Assembly: GCF_000308575.1 (NCBI RefSeq)
Contig: NZ_BAFZ01000082.1
Location: forward strand, 1-64,000
Direction of reading: 5' to 3'
Origin: Nocardia exalbida NBRC 100660
Lineage (GTDB): Bacteria > Actinomycetota > Actinomycetes > Mycobacteriales > Mycobacteriaceae
DNA length: 64,000 nucleotides
The notes below the pieces were generated by a model. That model was not told where the DNA came from. It ran no database searches and saw only the letters and a list, made by a program, of their open reading frames with translations. Within the stretch, counting starts at the first letter, position 1. The number at the start of each line of letters is the position of its first letter. This document shows, piece by piece, positions 43,070 to 51,586 of the stretch. A program made the translations under genes and the position numbers.

Positions 43070-44707
43070 CTACGGGGTCTTCTTCGACGACGCGAGGATC
43101 TCTCGGGCTATTTCCCGCATTTCGGCCTTGCGGACCTTGCCGGTGACCGTCATCGGGAATTCCTCGACCACGTGCACGTAGCGGGGAATCTTGAAGTGTG
43201 CCAGCTTGCCGGTGGCGAACTCGCGCACGGCCGCGGCGTCCAACGGCGGTGCGCCCTCGCGCATCCGGACCCAGGCCATCAGCTCCTCGCCGTACTTCGG
43301 ATCCGGCACGCCGATCACCTGCGCGTCCAGGATGTCGGGATGGGTGTAGAGGAATTCCTCGATCTCACGCGGATAGACGTTCTCGCCGCCGCGGATGACC
43401 ATGTCCTTGATCCGGCCGGTAATGGCCAGATAGCCGTCGTCGTCCATCACGCCGATATCGCCGGTGTGCATCCACCGGGCGGCATCGATGGCCTCGGCGG
43501 TCTTGTCCGGATCGTTCCAGTACCCGAGCATCACCGAGTAGCCCCGGGTGCACAGTTCGCCGGGTTCGCCGCGCGGCACCGTGAGACCCGTTGCGGGATC
43601 GACGATCTTGACCTCCAGATGCGGCCCGACCCGGCCGACCGTGGCGGTACGCCGGTCGATGCCGTCGCCGCGCCGGGTCTGGGTGGAGACCGGGGATGTT
43701 TCCGTCATGCCGTAGCAGATGCACACCTCGCGCATGCCCATTCGGTCGATCACCCGCTTCATCACCTCGACCGGGCACGGTGAGCCCGCCATGATCCCGG
43801 TGCGCAGCGTGGACAGCTCCACGGTGGCCGAATCCAGTTCGGCGAGCATGTCGATGAACATCGTCGGCACGCCGTAGAGCGAGGTGCAGCGCTCCGCCTC
43901 GACCGCGGCCAGCGTCGCCTTCGGATCGAACGACGGCGCCGGGATCACAATCGCCGCGCCGTGGCTCGTGCTCGCGAGATTGCCCATGACCATCCCGAAG
44001 CAGTGGTAGAAGGGCGTCGGGACGCAGATGCGGTCGTGTTCGGTGTATCCGCACAGCTCACCGACGAAATAGCCGTTGTTCAGGATGTTGTGGTGGCTGA
44101 GCGTGGCGCCCTTCGGGAAACCCGTGGTGCCCGAGGTGTACTGGATGTTGATCGGGTCGTCGGCCGACAGCAGCGCGCCGAGCGTGGCGAGCCGTTCGGC
44201 GTCGACCTCGGTGCGGGCCAGCGCGTCCCACTCGGGTGTGCCGAGAACGAGCACCTGCGCCAGCTCCGGGCAGTTCGGTCGGACCTGCTCGATCATCGCG
44301 ACGTAGTCCGAGGATTTGAACCGCTCGGCCGCGAGGAGCATCCGGACACCGGCCTGGCGCAGCACGTACTCCAGTTCGCTGGTGCGATACGCCGGATTGA
44401 TGTTGACCAGGATCGCGCCGATCTTCGCCGTGGCGTACTGCGCGATGAACCATTCCGCGCAGTTCGGCGCCCAGATGCCGACCCGGTCGCCCTTGCCGAT
44501 GCCGCGGCCCGCCAGACCGCACGCGAGGGCGTCGACCGCGGCGCCGAGCGCACGGTAGGTCCAGCGCCGCCCGGTCGGCCGGTCCACCAGCGCTTCCCGG
44601 TCCGGGAACGCCGCCACCGTGCGATCGAGATTGCCGCCGATGGTGTCACCGAGCAGCGGGACGTCCGAGACCCCGGAGGCGTAGCTGGGCAAGGACACCT
44701 GCGTCAT
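43070..44707 (-). CDS. AMP-binding fatty acyl-CoA synthetase (FadD type)
   Basis: A 545-residue ANL-superfamily ligase that activates a carboxylic acid via acyl-AMP to acyl-CoA. The P-loop is YTSGTTGFPKG (190-200). Further motifs are YGMTETSPVS (A5), TGDIGVMDDDGYL (A7), GRIKDMVIRGGENVYPREIE (A8), and the C-terminal Lys in VTGKVRK (A10). Full length and intact. ATG 44707 overlaps the previous gene by 4 bp. The chain length of the substrate is not predictable; long- or medium-chain fatty acids are typical. Confidence 0.92.
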   Translation of the reverse strand: MTQVSLPSYASGVSDVPLLGDTIGGNLDRTVAAFPDREALVDRPTGRRWTYRALGAAVDALACGLAGRGIGKGDRVGIWAPNCAEWFIAQYATAKIGAILVNINPAYRTSELEYVLRQAGVRMLLAAERFKSSDYVAMIEQVRPNCPELAQVLVLGTPEWDALARTEVDAERLATLGALLSADDPINIQYTSGTTGFPKGATLSHHNILNNGYFVGELCGYTEHDRICVPTPFYHCFGMVMGNLASTSHGAAIVIPAPSFDPKATLAAVEAERCTSLYGVPTMFIDMLAELDSATVELSTLRTGIMAGSPCPVEVMKRVIDRMGMREVCICYGMTETSPVSTQTRRGDGIDRRTATVGRVGPHLEVKIVDPATGLTVPRGEPGELCTRGYSVMLGYWNDPDKTAEAIDAARWMHTGDIGVMDDDGYLAITGRIKDMVIRGGENVYPREIEEFLYTHPDILDAQVIGVPDPKYGEELMAWVRMREGAPPLDAAAVREFATGKLAHFKIPRYVHVVEEFPMTVTGKVRKAEMREIAREILASSKKTP

Positions 44708-46338
44708 CGGGCGTCCCCCTGCCGCAGCACGAATCGTTGCACCTTGCCACTGGGCGTCTTCGGTAGGCTCGGCACGAAGTGGACCCTGCGCGGATAGGCG
44801 TGCGCGGCGAACTTCTTCTTCACCAGGCTCTGCAATTCGGCTTCCAACTCCGGGCCGCCCGCGGCGCCCTCGCGCAGCACGACGAACGCCTCGAGCACTT
44901 CGCCGCGCAGTTCGTCCGGCATGCCGACCACGGCCGCTTCCGCGACCTGCTCGTGCAGCACCAGCACGCTCTCCACCTCGAACGGGCCGATGCGGTAGCC
45001 CGCCATGATGATCACGTCGTCGTCGCGGGCCGAGAAACGGAAGAAGCCGTCGGCGTCCCGCGAGCCCGCGTCGCCGGTCAGATACCAGCGGCCGTCGGCG
45101 GTGTAGCGCTGGGCGGTGCGTTCCGGGGCGTCGAGGTAGCCGAGGAACCACAGCAGCGGGCTGTGTTCGGTGTCGATCGCGACGCGGCCCAGTTCACCTG
45201 CGGGCGCGACGATGTCGGCGTCGTCGGCGAGCACGGCGCAGGTCCATCCGGGCAACGAGCGGCCCATCGATCCCGCGGGAGCGTCGGTGTCGAGGTCTTC
45301 GTGCCAGGCGTTGCAGATGACCATCCCGTGCTCGGTCTGGCCGTAGTGATCGCGCACCGCGACACCCAGATGCTCCACGGACCAGGCGACGACCTCGGGT
45401 GTGAGCGGCTCCCCCGCCGACGACGCGCGGCGCAGCCGGGAGTGCACCGGAGGCGTTGCGCTGTCGGCACGCAGCGCTCGATAGACGGTCGGGGCGGCCG
45501 CGAAGTTCGTGACGCCGAAGGTTTCCAGCACCTGCCAGGTGAGCGGGGCGGAGAAACCCGCGTGCAGCAGGATGCTGCGCATGCCGGTGGCCAGCGGGCC
45601 GAGGATGGCGTAGTAGAGGCCGTAGGCCCAGCCCGGATCGGCGGCGTTCCAGAAGACGTCGTCGGGCCGGACGTCCAGCGCGAATTCCTGGTACGCGTGG
45701 AAGGAGGCGAGCGCGCGCAGCGGGATCGGGACGCCTTTGGGCGTGCCCGTTGTGCCGCTGGTGAACAGCTGGACCAGCAGGCCGTCCCCGCCGACCGCGA
45801 CGGGGTCGGCGCTCGGGTGGGTCGCCGGATAAGTTTCGAGCAGTTCGTCCATCCGCAGGGCACCCTCGGGAACCTCCCCTCCGGCGACGACGAGTCGCCA
45901 GGGCGGGTCCGCGGGCAGATCCGGCCCGGCCGCCAGCTTCGGCGCCTGGTCGGCATCGGCGATGACGACCGTGGCACGGGCGGCGTTCAACCGCAGGGCG
46001 ATGGCGGGCGGCGCGAAGGCGGTGAACAGCGGAACGTGCACCGCTCCGCGGCGCCAGATGCCGAGCAGTGCGACCACCAGGTCCGCCGACTTCGCCATCA
46101 GCGTGGCCACGCGGTGGCCGGGTTCGACGCCTAGTTCGGCCAGTGCGGCGGCGCAGCGGGCGGAGCGTTCGCGCAGTTCGCCGTAGGTGAGATCGATCGA
46201 GGACAAGTCGGCTTCGACGATCGTGAAGGCGACCCGGTCGGCCGGATGCCGATCGCACAGCAGGTCCGCCGCCGACGCGTCGGCGCGGTCGTAACAGTCC
46301 AGCAGTTCGCGCACCCGCTGATTCAGGTCGGTGCCCAT
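44704..46338 (-). CDS. AMP-binding acyl-CoA synthetase (AcsM-like)
   Basis: A 544-residue ligase of the ANL family from ATG 46338, with GAGGAGAA upstream. P-loop FTSGTTGTPKGVP, A5 YGQTEHGM, A7 YLTGDAG and A8 RDDDVIIMAGYRIGPFEVE; the A10 lysine is in TPSGKVQR. The pattern of A5 and A8 is nearer to medium-chain/acetyl-CoA-type synthetases (AcsM/benzoate-CoA ligase) than to FadD. It is coupled to the next ligase and divergent from a LuxR regulator, suggesting both enzymes serve one acid-degradation route. Confidence 0.9.
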   Translation of the reverse strand: MGTDLNQRVRELLDCYDRADASAADLLCDRHPADRVAFTIVEADLSSIDLTYGELRERSARCAAALAELGVEPGHRVATLMAKSADLVVALLGIWRRGAVHVPLFTAFAPPAIALRLNAARATVVIADADQAPKLAAGPDLPADPPWRLVVAGGEVPEGALRMDELLETYPATHPSADPVAVGGDGLLVQLFTSGTTGTPKGVPIPLRALASFHAYQEFALDVRPDDVFWNAADPGWAYGLYYAILGPLATGMRSILLHAGFSAPLTWQVLETFGVTNFAAAPTVYRALRADSATPPVHSRLRRASSAGEPLTPEVVAWSVEHLGVAVRDHYGQTEHGMVICNAWHEDLDTDAPAGSMGRSLPGWTCAVLADDADIVAPAGELGRVAIDTEHSPLLWFLGYLDAPERTAQRYTADGRWYLTGDAGSRDADGFFRFSARDDDVIIMAGYRIGPFEVESVLVLHEQVAEAAVVGMPDELRGEVLEAFVVLREGAAGGPELEAELQSLVKKKFAAHAYPRRVHFVPSLPKTPSGKVQRFVLRQGDAR

Positions 46339-46437
46339 CTTCGGTTCTCCTCGTTCTGTGATCCAGCGCAACCCGGGTGTGCAATAGGATGTGGCTCACA
46401 TCCCGCTGCCCACTACCCCCGAAAAGGGGTGAGTCTC

Positions 46438-47289
46438 GTGACCCACACCGCTCTGCTGCGTCCGCGCGACAGCGACGCTCTGCGTGCCGAGATCCGCTGG
46501 GTGGCGAGCGCTGCGGGCGTGCCGGTGACGTTCGGCGGCGAAGTGCACGGTGACGCGCTGCTGCTGTCGGAATTCGTGGGCACGCTGACCAACGGCCTGC
46601 GCGGCCTGGCCGTCGTGCGGACGTCGGGGCTGGGCGGCCGGGTAATGGATTCCGGACGGCCCGCCGCGGTCACCGACTATCGCCGCGCGTCCTCGATCAC
46701 CCACGACTACGACGGGCCGGTCTCCGGCGAAGGCATCCGCTCCGTGCTCGCCGTGCCCGTGGTGGTGGACCGATGCCCCCGCGCGGTGCTCTATGCCGCG
46801 ACCCGTGGCGCGAGCCCGCTGGGCGACCGCACCACGGATCTCGTCGTCCAGGCCGGTCGCCGCCTGGCCACCGAGATCGCGGTGCGCGACGAGGTCGACC
46901 GCCGGTTGCGCATGCTGGAGGTGGCCGCGCCGTCGGCCGCGACGGCACCGGCCGTCACCGAGGAACTGCGCGACATCCACGCCGAACTGCGCGGTATGGC
47001 GCGCTCGACCGAGGACGACCGGTTGCGCGGACGCCTGCACGCGGTGTGCGAACGACTCACCCGGGTCATGACCGGCGAGCCGCACCCCGACAGCCCGAAA
47101 CTGTCGCGCCGCGAACTCGACGTGCTCTCCCAGATCGCCTTGGGTTGCACCAATCAGGAAACAGCGCAACGTCTTTCGCTCGGTCCGGAAACCGTGAAGA
47201 GCTATCTGCGCAACGCGATGGTCAAACTCGACGCCCACTCCCGCCACGAGGCGGTGGCAGCGGCCCGCCGCCACGGCTTACTGCCGTGA
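46438..47289 (+). CDS. GAF/LuxR-type transcriptional regulator
   Basis: A 283-residue regulator from GTG 46438; GTG 46429 is a less likely alternative. A GAF-like sensor (about 20-150; GRVMDSGRPAAVTDYRRASS and SVLAVPVVV) precedes a linker helix and the C-terminal LuxR HTH (about 220-283) with LSRRELDVLSQIALGCTNQE and LGPETVKSYLRNAMVKL. It is divergent from the two acyl-CoA synthetase genes over 99 bp and probably controls them. The ligand is unknown. Confidence 0.88.
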   Translation: MTHTALLRPRDSDALRAEIRWVASAAGVPVTFGGEVHGDALLLSEFVGTLTNGLRGLAVVRTSGLGGRVMDSGRPAAVTDYRRASSITHDYDGPVSGEGIRSVLAVPVVVDRCPRAVLYAATRGASPLGDRTTDLVVQAGRRLATEIAVRDEVDRRLRMLEVAAPSAATAPAVTEELRDIHAELRGMARSTEDDRLRGRLHAVCERLTRVMTGEPHPDSPKLSRRELDVLSQIALGCTNQETAQRLSLGPETVKSYLRNAMVKLDAHSRHEAVAAARRHGLLP

Positions 47290-47490
47290 GCGACCCGCGA
47301 TATGCCTCGACGATGACCGATACCGCGATGTGGTGAACGGACAACCGGACCACCCGCAGCCGACCCGCTGATCGAACCGGCGACCGGGAATCACGGAACG
47401 CGATGCGCGTCCCTTCGGACTACGCAGCTCCGCGCCACGGAGGCCGCGTTCGGCATGTGGCGCTGATCCGCTGAGCCGGGCGCTTCCGGT

Positions 47491-48198
47491 CTACCGCCCG
47501 GGTTCGCGCACCGTGTCCTGGTCCGGAAGCAGGTCCGGGCGGCGTTCGCGGGTTCTGGCGAGAGCTTGTTCGCGCCGCCAGCCAGCCACTTTCGCGTGGT
47601 CGCCGGACAGCAGGATCGGCGGGACGTCGAGGCCGCGCCAGGTGACCGGGCGGGTGTAACTGGGGCCTTCGAGCAAGCCGTCGGAGAACGAATCCTCTTG
47701 ATGGGACTGCTGATTGCCGAGCACGCCGGGCAGCAGCCGGACCACGGCCTCGGTCATCACCAGCACAGCCGCCTCGCCGCCGATCAGCACGTAGTCGCCG
47801 ATGCTGACCTCCTCCACCCGCACACGGCGGGCGGCGTCGTCGAAAACGCGCTGGTCGATGCCCTCGTAGCGGCCGCAGGCGAACACGAGATGCCGCTCGG
47901 CGGCCCAGCGGTGCGCGGTCGCCTGTGTGAACGGCACGCCCGCCGGAGTGGGAACCACGAGCAGCGCGTCATCGGGACAGACCTCGTCGAGCGCGTCACC
48001 CCACACGGTCGGCTTCATCACCATGCCGGGCCCGCCCCCGTAGGGAGCGTCGTCGACCGACTTGTGCACGTCGTGGGTCCAGCGGCGCAGGTCGTGCACC
48101 GTGAGGGAGATCAGGCCCTTGTCGATCGCCTTACCGAGCAGTGCCGTGCGCAGCGGCTCCAGGTACTCCGGGAAGATCGTGACGACGTCGATTCTCAT
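47491..48198 (-). CDS. trmD: tRNA (guanine-N1)-methyltransferase
   Basis: A 235-residue SPOUT methyltransferase that makes m1G37 next to the anticodon, needed for reading-frame maintenance. Features are MRIDVVTIFPEYLEPL at the start, GGGPGMVMKP near 57, the trefoil-knot SAM motif CGRYEGIDQRV and SIGDYVLIGGEAAVLVM. Order rpsP - KH - rimM - trmD is standard. The 73-bp gap to rimM shows nothing clear. Confidence 0.97.
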   Translation of the reverse strand: MRIDVVTIFPEYLEPLRTALLGKAIDKGLISLTVHDLRRWTHDVHKSVDDAPYGGGPGMVMKPTVWGDALDEVCPDDALLVVPTPAGVPFTQATAHRWAAERHLVFACGRYEGIDQRVFDDAARRVRVEEVSIGDYVLIGGEAAVLVMTEAVVRLLPGVLGNQQSHQEDSFSDGLLEGPSYTRPVTWRGLDVPPILLSGDHAKVAGWRREQALARTRERRPDLLPDQDTVREPGR

Positions 48199-48271
48199 CC
48201 CTGTCTCCTCTCGCCGCCGGGCCGCCTCGCACCGGCCGGGTGAGCGACGCGCGATCGGGGCTTGCGCCGCA

Positions 48272-48796
48272 TCATTCGGGGTCGAGCAAACCCTCGGGCG
48301 GATCGATCACGATCACACCGTCGGCGAGCGACACCGTGGGCACGATGGCGGTGACGAACGGGATCAAGATCTCCCGTCCGTCCTCGGCGGCGCGCACGTC
48401 GAGTAGCTCCCCGGCGGCCGAATGCAGCACCTCACGCACGGAGCCCACCACGGTGCCGTCGAGGAGCCGGACCTCCAGCCCTTCCAGCTCGTGGTCGTAG
48501 AACTCGTCCGGATCCTCGGAAGGCGGGAGGTCGTCGCTGTCGACCACGAACAGCATGCCGCGCAGCGCGTCGGACCCGGTGCGGTCGGTCACGCCGACCA
48601 GGCACACCAGAAGCCGGCCCGAGTGCTCCCGGGCCGACTCCACGGTGAACTCGCGGACCTCCGCCGCTCGGGGCAGCCGGCCGCGCAAGGTCGTGCCCGG
48701 CGCGAAACGCGCCTCGGGCTCGTCGGTGCGTACCTCGACGACGAGTTCGCCGCGCACGCCGTGCGACTTGGCGACCCGTCCGACGACGAGTTCCAT
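48272..48796 (-). CDS. rimM: 16S rRNA processing protein RimM
   Basis: A 174-residue ribosome assembly factor that binds S19 and matures the 30S head. The N-terminal barrel begins VVGRVAKSHGVRGELVVEV; the C-terminal PRC-barrel has PDEFYDHELEGLEVRLLDG. Its start abuts the KH-protein stop. Usual length. Confidence 0.96.
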   Translation of the reverse strand: MELVVGRVAKSHGVRGELVVEVRTDEPEARFAPGTTLRGRLPRAAEVREFTVESAREHSGRLLVCLVGVTDRTGSDALRGMLFVVDSDDLPPSEDPDEFYDHELEGLEVRLLDGTVVGSVREVLHSAAGELLDVRAAEDGREILIPFVTAIVPTVSLADGVIVIDPPEGLLDPE

Positions 48797-49039
48797 CTAC
48801 TGGTCGGTGTCGACCACGTCGACCCGGATGCCCCGGCCGCCGATACCGGCCACGAGGGTGCGCAGCGCGGTCGCGGTGCGTCCGCCGCGGCCGATCACCT
48901 TACCCAGGTCATCGGGATGGACGTGCACCTCGACGGTGCGCCCGCGGCGGCCGGTGATCAGCTCGACGCGGACGTCGTCGGGGTTGGCGACGATGCCGCG
49001 CACCAAGTGCTCGACGGCATCGGCGACGACGGCGCTCAC
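48797..49039 (-). CDS. KH-domain RNA-binding protein (KhpA type)
   Basis: An 80-residue protein from GTG 49039 with a single KH domain; the GxxG loop is GRGGRT (about 51-56). In Gram-positive bacteria KhpA binds RNA and affects cell division and elongation. In actinobacteria it is fixed between rpsP and rimM, as here (Rv2908c). Confidence 0.94.
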   Translation of the reverse strand: MSAVVADAVEHLVRGIVANPDDVRVELITGRRGRTVEVHVHPDDLGKVIGRGGRTATALRTLVAGIGGRGIRVDVVDTDQ

Positions 49040-49133
49040 TGTTCCATCACCTCGAGACGCGACTCACCCGTCGTCGGGGCCGGTCTGTGCACGGCTCGGG
49101 ACGGGTATCGGGTGGACGGGTGAGGCCGGCTCA

Positions 49134-49565
49134 TTACTCGGCGGCCTCGGCGGACTCGGCGGACTCTTCGGCGTCCTTCTTGCTCTTCTTCTTGGGGGTG
49201 ACCGCCTCGGCGACCGGCTCGTTGTCGGCTGCGGCCAGCGCGGCGTTGAACAGGTCCAGCTTGGACGGCTTGGCCGGCTTGGCCTTCAGGGTGCCCTCGG
49301 CGCCCTCGATGCCCTTGAACTTCTGCCAGTCGCCGGTGATCTTCAGCAGCTGGAGGACCGGCTCGGTCGGCTGCGCGCCGACGCCCAGCCAGTACTGCAC
49401 GCGCTCGGAGTTGATCTCGATCAGCGAGGGCTCTTCCTTCGGGTGGTACTTGCCGATGGACTCGATGGCCCGGCCGTCGCGGCGGGTGCGGGCGTCGGCG
49501 ACGACGACGCGGTACTGCGGGTTGCGGATCTTGCCCAGGCGGGTGAGCTTGATGCGAACAGCCAC
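49134..49565 (-). CDS. rpsP: 30S ribosomal protein S16
   Basis: A 143-residue S16 from GTG 49565 (MAVRIKLTRLGKIRNPQYRV), with AAAGGCAG upstream. Conserved parts include DARTRRDGRAIESIGKYHP and INSERVQYWLGVGAQPTEPV. After the S16 core (about 1-85) it has a 55-residue extension rich in Ala, Lys and Glu, common in actinobacteria. First gene of the rpsP - KH - rimM - trmD unit. Confidence 0.97.
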   Translation of the reverse strand: MAVRIKLTRLGKIRNPQYRVVVADARTRRDGRAIESIGKYHPKEEPSLIEINSERVQYWLGVGAQPTEPVLQLLKITGDWQKFKGIEGAEGTLKAKPAKPSKLDLFNAALAAADNEPVAEAVTPKKKSKKDAEESAESAEAAE

Positions 49566-49761
49566 TGCTGATCTGCCTTTCGTTGGTTGGTCACGACGCA
49601 ATTCGGCGACCCGCATGGTCTGCGAGCCCGGTTTTGCGCTTTCGAGTGTGTGACCGCCGCGCGGTACGGAACCGGAGACGGGCTGCCACTTGTCCGGAAG
49701 GACGGTGGTCCATTGTGCCAGACCGCATGATCACGCCGGAAATCGCGTCTCCTCGGTGCGG

Positions 49762-50499
49762 CTAGGCCGCAGCGGTGGCGATGAGCGCGCGGGTGGGCAC
49801 CCAGGGACCGCCCCACCACATCTGCCATCCCACGGGGCGCAGGGTGAGGGCTGTCGCGCCGTGCGCCGCCACGACAGCGCGGTAATCGCGGGTCTTGCCG
49901 ATATCGACAATGACCAGTTTGCCGCCGGGACGCAGCACGCGGCACGCCTCCCGGACCGCGCTCGCGCGGCCCTCGGCGGTCTTGATGGTGTGAATCGCCA
50001 AGCTGGAGACGACGACGTCGAACGCGCCGTCCGGAAAGGGCATGCGGGTCATGTCGCCGGTGCGCAGCTCGATCCGGTCGGCGACGTTCTCGGCGAGCGC
50101 GTTCTGCTCGGCGGTGGCCGGGATGTTCCCGCAGTGGTCGGCCGAGCACCACAGGTCCAGGCCCACCGCGCGCCCGGCGGGCAGGCGCCGCGCGGCGGCC
50201 AGCAGCACCGCCCCGCGGCCGCATCCCATGTCCAGTAGTCGTTCGTCGCCGCACAGGTCGAGGTCGTCGAGCAGACCCGCCCAGACCCGGAACTTGCCCC
50301 GGCGGGTCGCGTGCAGGAACAACCCGAACTGCGCCGCCAGCACGACGCCGACGACCAGCAGCAGCAGGCTCGGGCGCAGCTGCCCGAACAGCGCCACCAC
50401 CAGGGCGGCGGCGAGATACCCGACCGCGAGAACTCCCAGCAACAGCAGCACCGACGGCGCGTCGATACCGTACGACGCACGCCACGGAGGGGCTATCAT
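49762..50499 (-). CDS. SAM-dependent methyltransferase with two N-terminal membrane helices
   Basis: A 245-residue protein from ATG 50499. Two hydrophobic helices (about 16-36 and 43-63) are followed by a class I methyltransferase domain: LLDMGCGRGAVLLAAARR (motif I, about 90-107), VGLDLW, and FDVVVSSLAIHTI. The open frame continues upstream to 50568 without a better start. The substrate is unknown; the anchor suggests lipids or membrane-associated targets. It lies between rpsP and the LLM oxidoreductase, a slot where mycobacteria have different genes. Confidence 0.82.
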   Translation of the reverse strand: MIAPPWRASYGIDAPSVLLLLGVLAVGYLAAALVVALFGQLRPSLLLLVVGVVLAAQFGLFLHATRRGKFRVWAGLLDDLDLCGDERLLDMGCGRGAVLLAAARRLPAGRAVGLDLWCSADHCGNIPATAEQNALAENVADRIELRTGDMTRMPFPDGAFDVVVSSLAIHTIKTAEGRASAVREACRVLRPGGKLVIVDIGKTRDYRAVVAAHGATALTLRPVGWQMWWGGPWVPTRALIATAAA

Positions 50500-50548
50500 C
50501 GGCCGATTGTATCCGGCGCCAACGGCATTCGGACCCGGTTCTCGCTCG

Positions 50549-51532
50549 TCAGCGCACCAGCGGAGCAAAAGTGCGTCCGGCGAGTTCGACCGCGCCCGCC
50601 TCGTGCCCGTTGAACACCATGTTGATGATCAGTCCGTCGACCCCCTGGTCCAGCACGCGGGTCCGCAGCTGTTCGGCAACATCGTCCGGTGTGCCGACGA
50701 ACTGACGGTCGGCCGGACTCTGCGCGCGCTCGGAGTCCGACATCGCCGACAGGTCGATACCCATGCGGCTCAGGTAATCCCGCTGCTGCTTGCGTACCAG
50801 ATCACCGTCCTCGTCCATCATCACGAAGCACAGGTAGCTGGTTTCCAGGGTCTGCGGGTCCCGGCCGGCTTCGGCGCAGCGTGCCCGCAGCGCCTCGATC
50901 TTGCGCGGCAGTTCGGAGGCGTTGCAGATGATGTTGAGGTGGTCGGCGAAGCGGGCGGCCAGGCCGAAGGTCTTCTTCTCGCCGCTGCCGCCGAGCAGGA
51001 TCGGCAGATCGTCGCGGACGCGCGGCTCGTTCATGGCCTGCTCGACCTGGTACCACTTGCCCTGGAACGTGGGGCGTTCCCCGCGCAGCATCGGCTGGAT
51101 GATCCGCAGGGCCTCTTCCAGCCGCTCGAACCGGTCGGTGAACGTCCCGAATTCGTAGCCGAAGGAGCGGTGCTCGAGTTCGAACCAGCCCGCGCCGATG
51201 CCGAGCACCGCGCGGCCACCGCTGACCACGTCCAGCGTCGTGACGGTCTTGGCGAGCATGGCCGGGTTGCGGTAGGTGTTGCCGGTGACCAACGCCGACA
51301 ACTGGATTCGCTCCGTCGCCGTGGCCAGGCCGCCGAGCGCGGTGTACGCCTCGAGCATCGGCTCGTCGGGCGTGCCGATGCCGGGCAGCTGATAGAAGTG
51401 GTCCATTACGAAGGCCGTGTCGAAACCGGCGGCTTCGGCCTCTCGGGCCTGCGCGACAACCGTGGGGAAGAGTTCGCGCACCGACTTGCCGTAGCTGAAG
51501 TTGGGCATCTGATAACCGAGGCGAATTGTCAC
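50549..51532 (-). CDS. LLM-class (F420-dependent) oxidoreductase
   Basis: A 327-residue luciferase-like TIM-barrel oxidoreductase, probably using coenzyme F420, abundant in Nocardia and mycobacteria. Family features are FDTAFVMDHFYQLPGIG, VTGNTYRNPAMLAKTVTTLD, GIGAGWFELEHRSFG and PILLGGSGEKKT. Both F420 and FMN forms exist; F420 is inference from organism. Substrate unknown. The amidohydrolase gene ends 54 bp upstream. Confidence 0.9.
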   Translation of the reverse strand: MTIRLGYQMPNFSYGKSVRELFPTVVAQAREAEAAGFDTAFVMDHFYQLPGIGTPDEPMLEAYTALGGLATATERIQLSALVTGNTYRNPAMLAKTVTTLDVVSGGRAVLGIGAGWFELEHRSFGYEFGTFTDRFERLEEALRIIQPMLRGERPTFQGKWYQVEQAMNEPRVRDDLPILLGGSGEKKTFGLAARFADHLNIICNASELPRKIEALRARCAEAGRDPQTLETSYLCFVMMDEDGDLVRKQQRDYLSRMGIDLSAMSDSERAQSPADRQFVGTPDDVAEQLRTRVLDQGVDGLIINMVFNGHEAGAVELAGRTFAPLVR

Positions 51533-51586
51533 GGAATCCGACCTTACGCCGCGTCGGCGAACGCGCGGGTGAGCCGCGATGACGAG

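Noticed and set aside
39496..43146. A 1216-codon open frame on the plus strand
   Set aside because: It lies opposite tex, the membrane protein and the Cys-rich ORF; its Arg/His/Gly-rich translation is the usual GC-skew shadow and has no domain.
47290..47490. A small gene or RNA between the LuxR gene and trmD
   Set aside because: The 201-bp convergent gap shows no convincing ORF or structured RNA.
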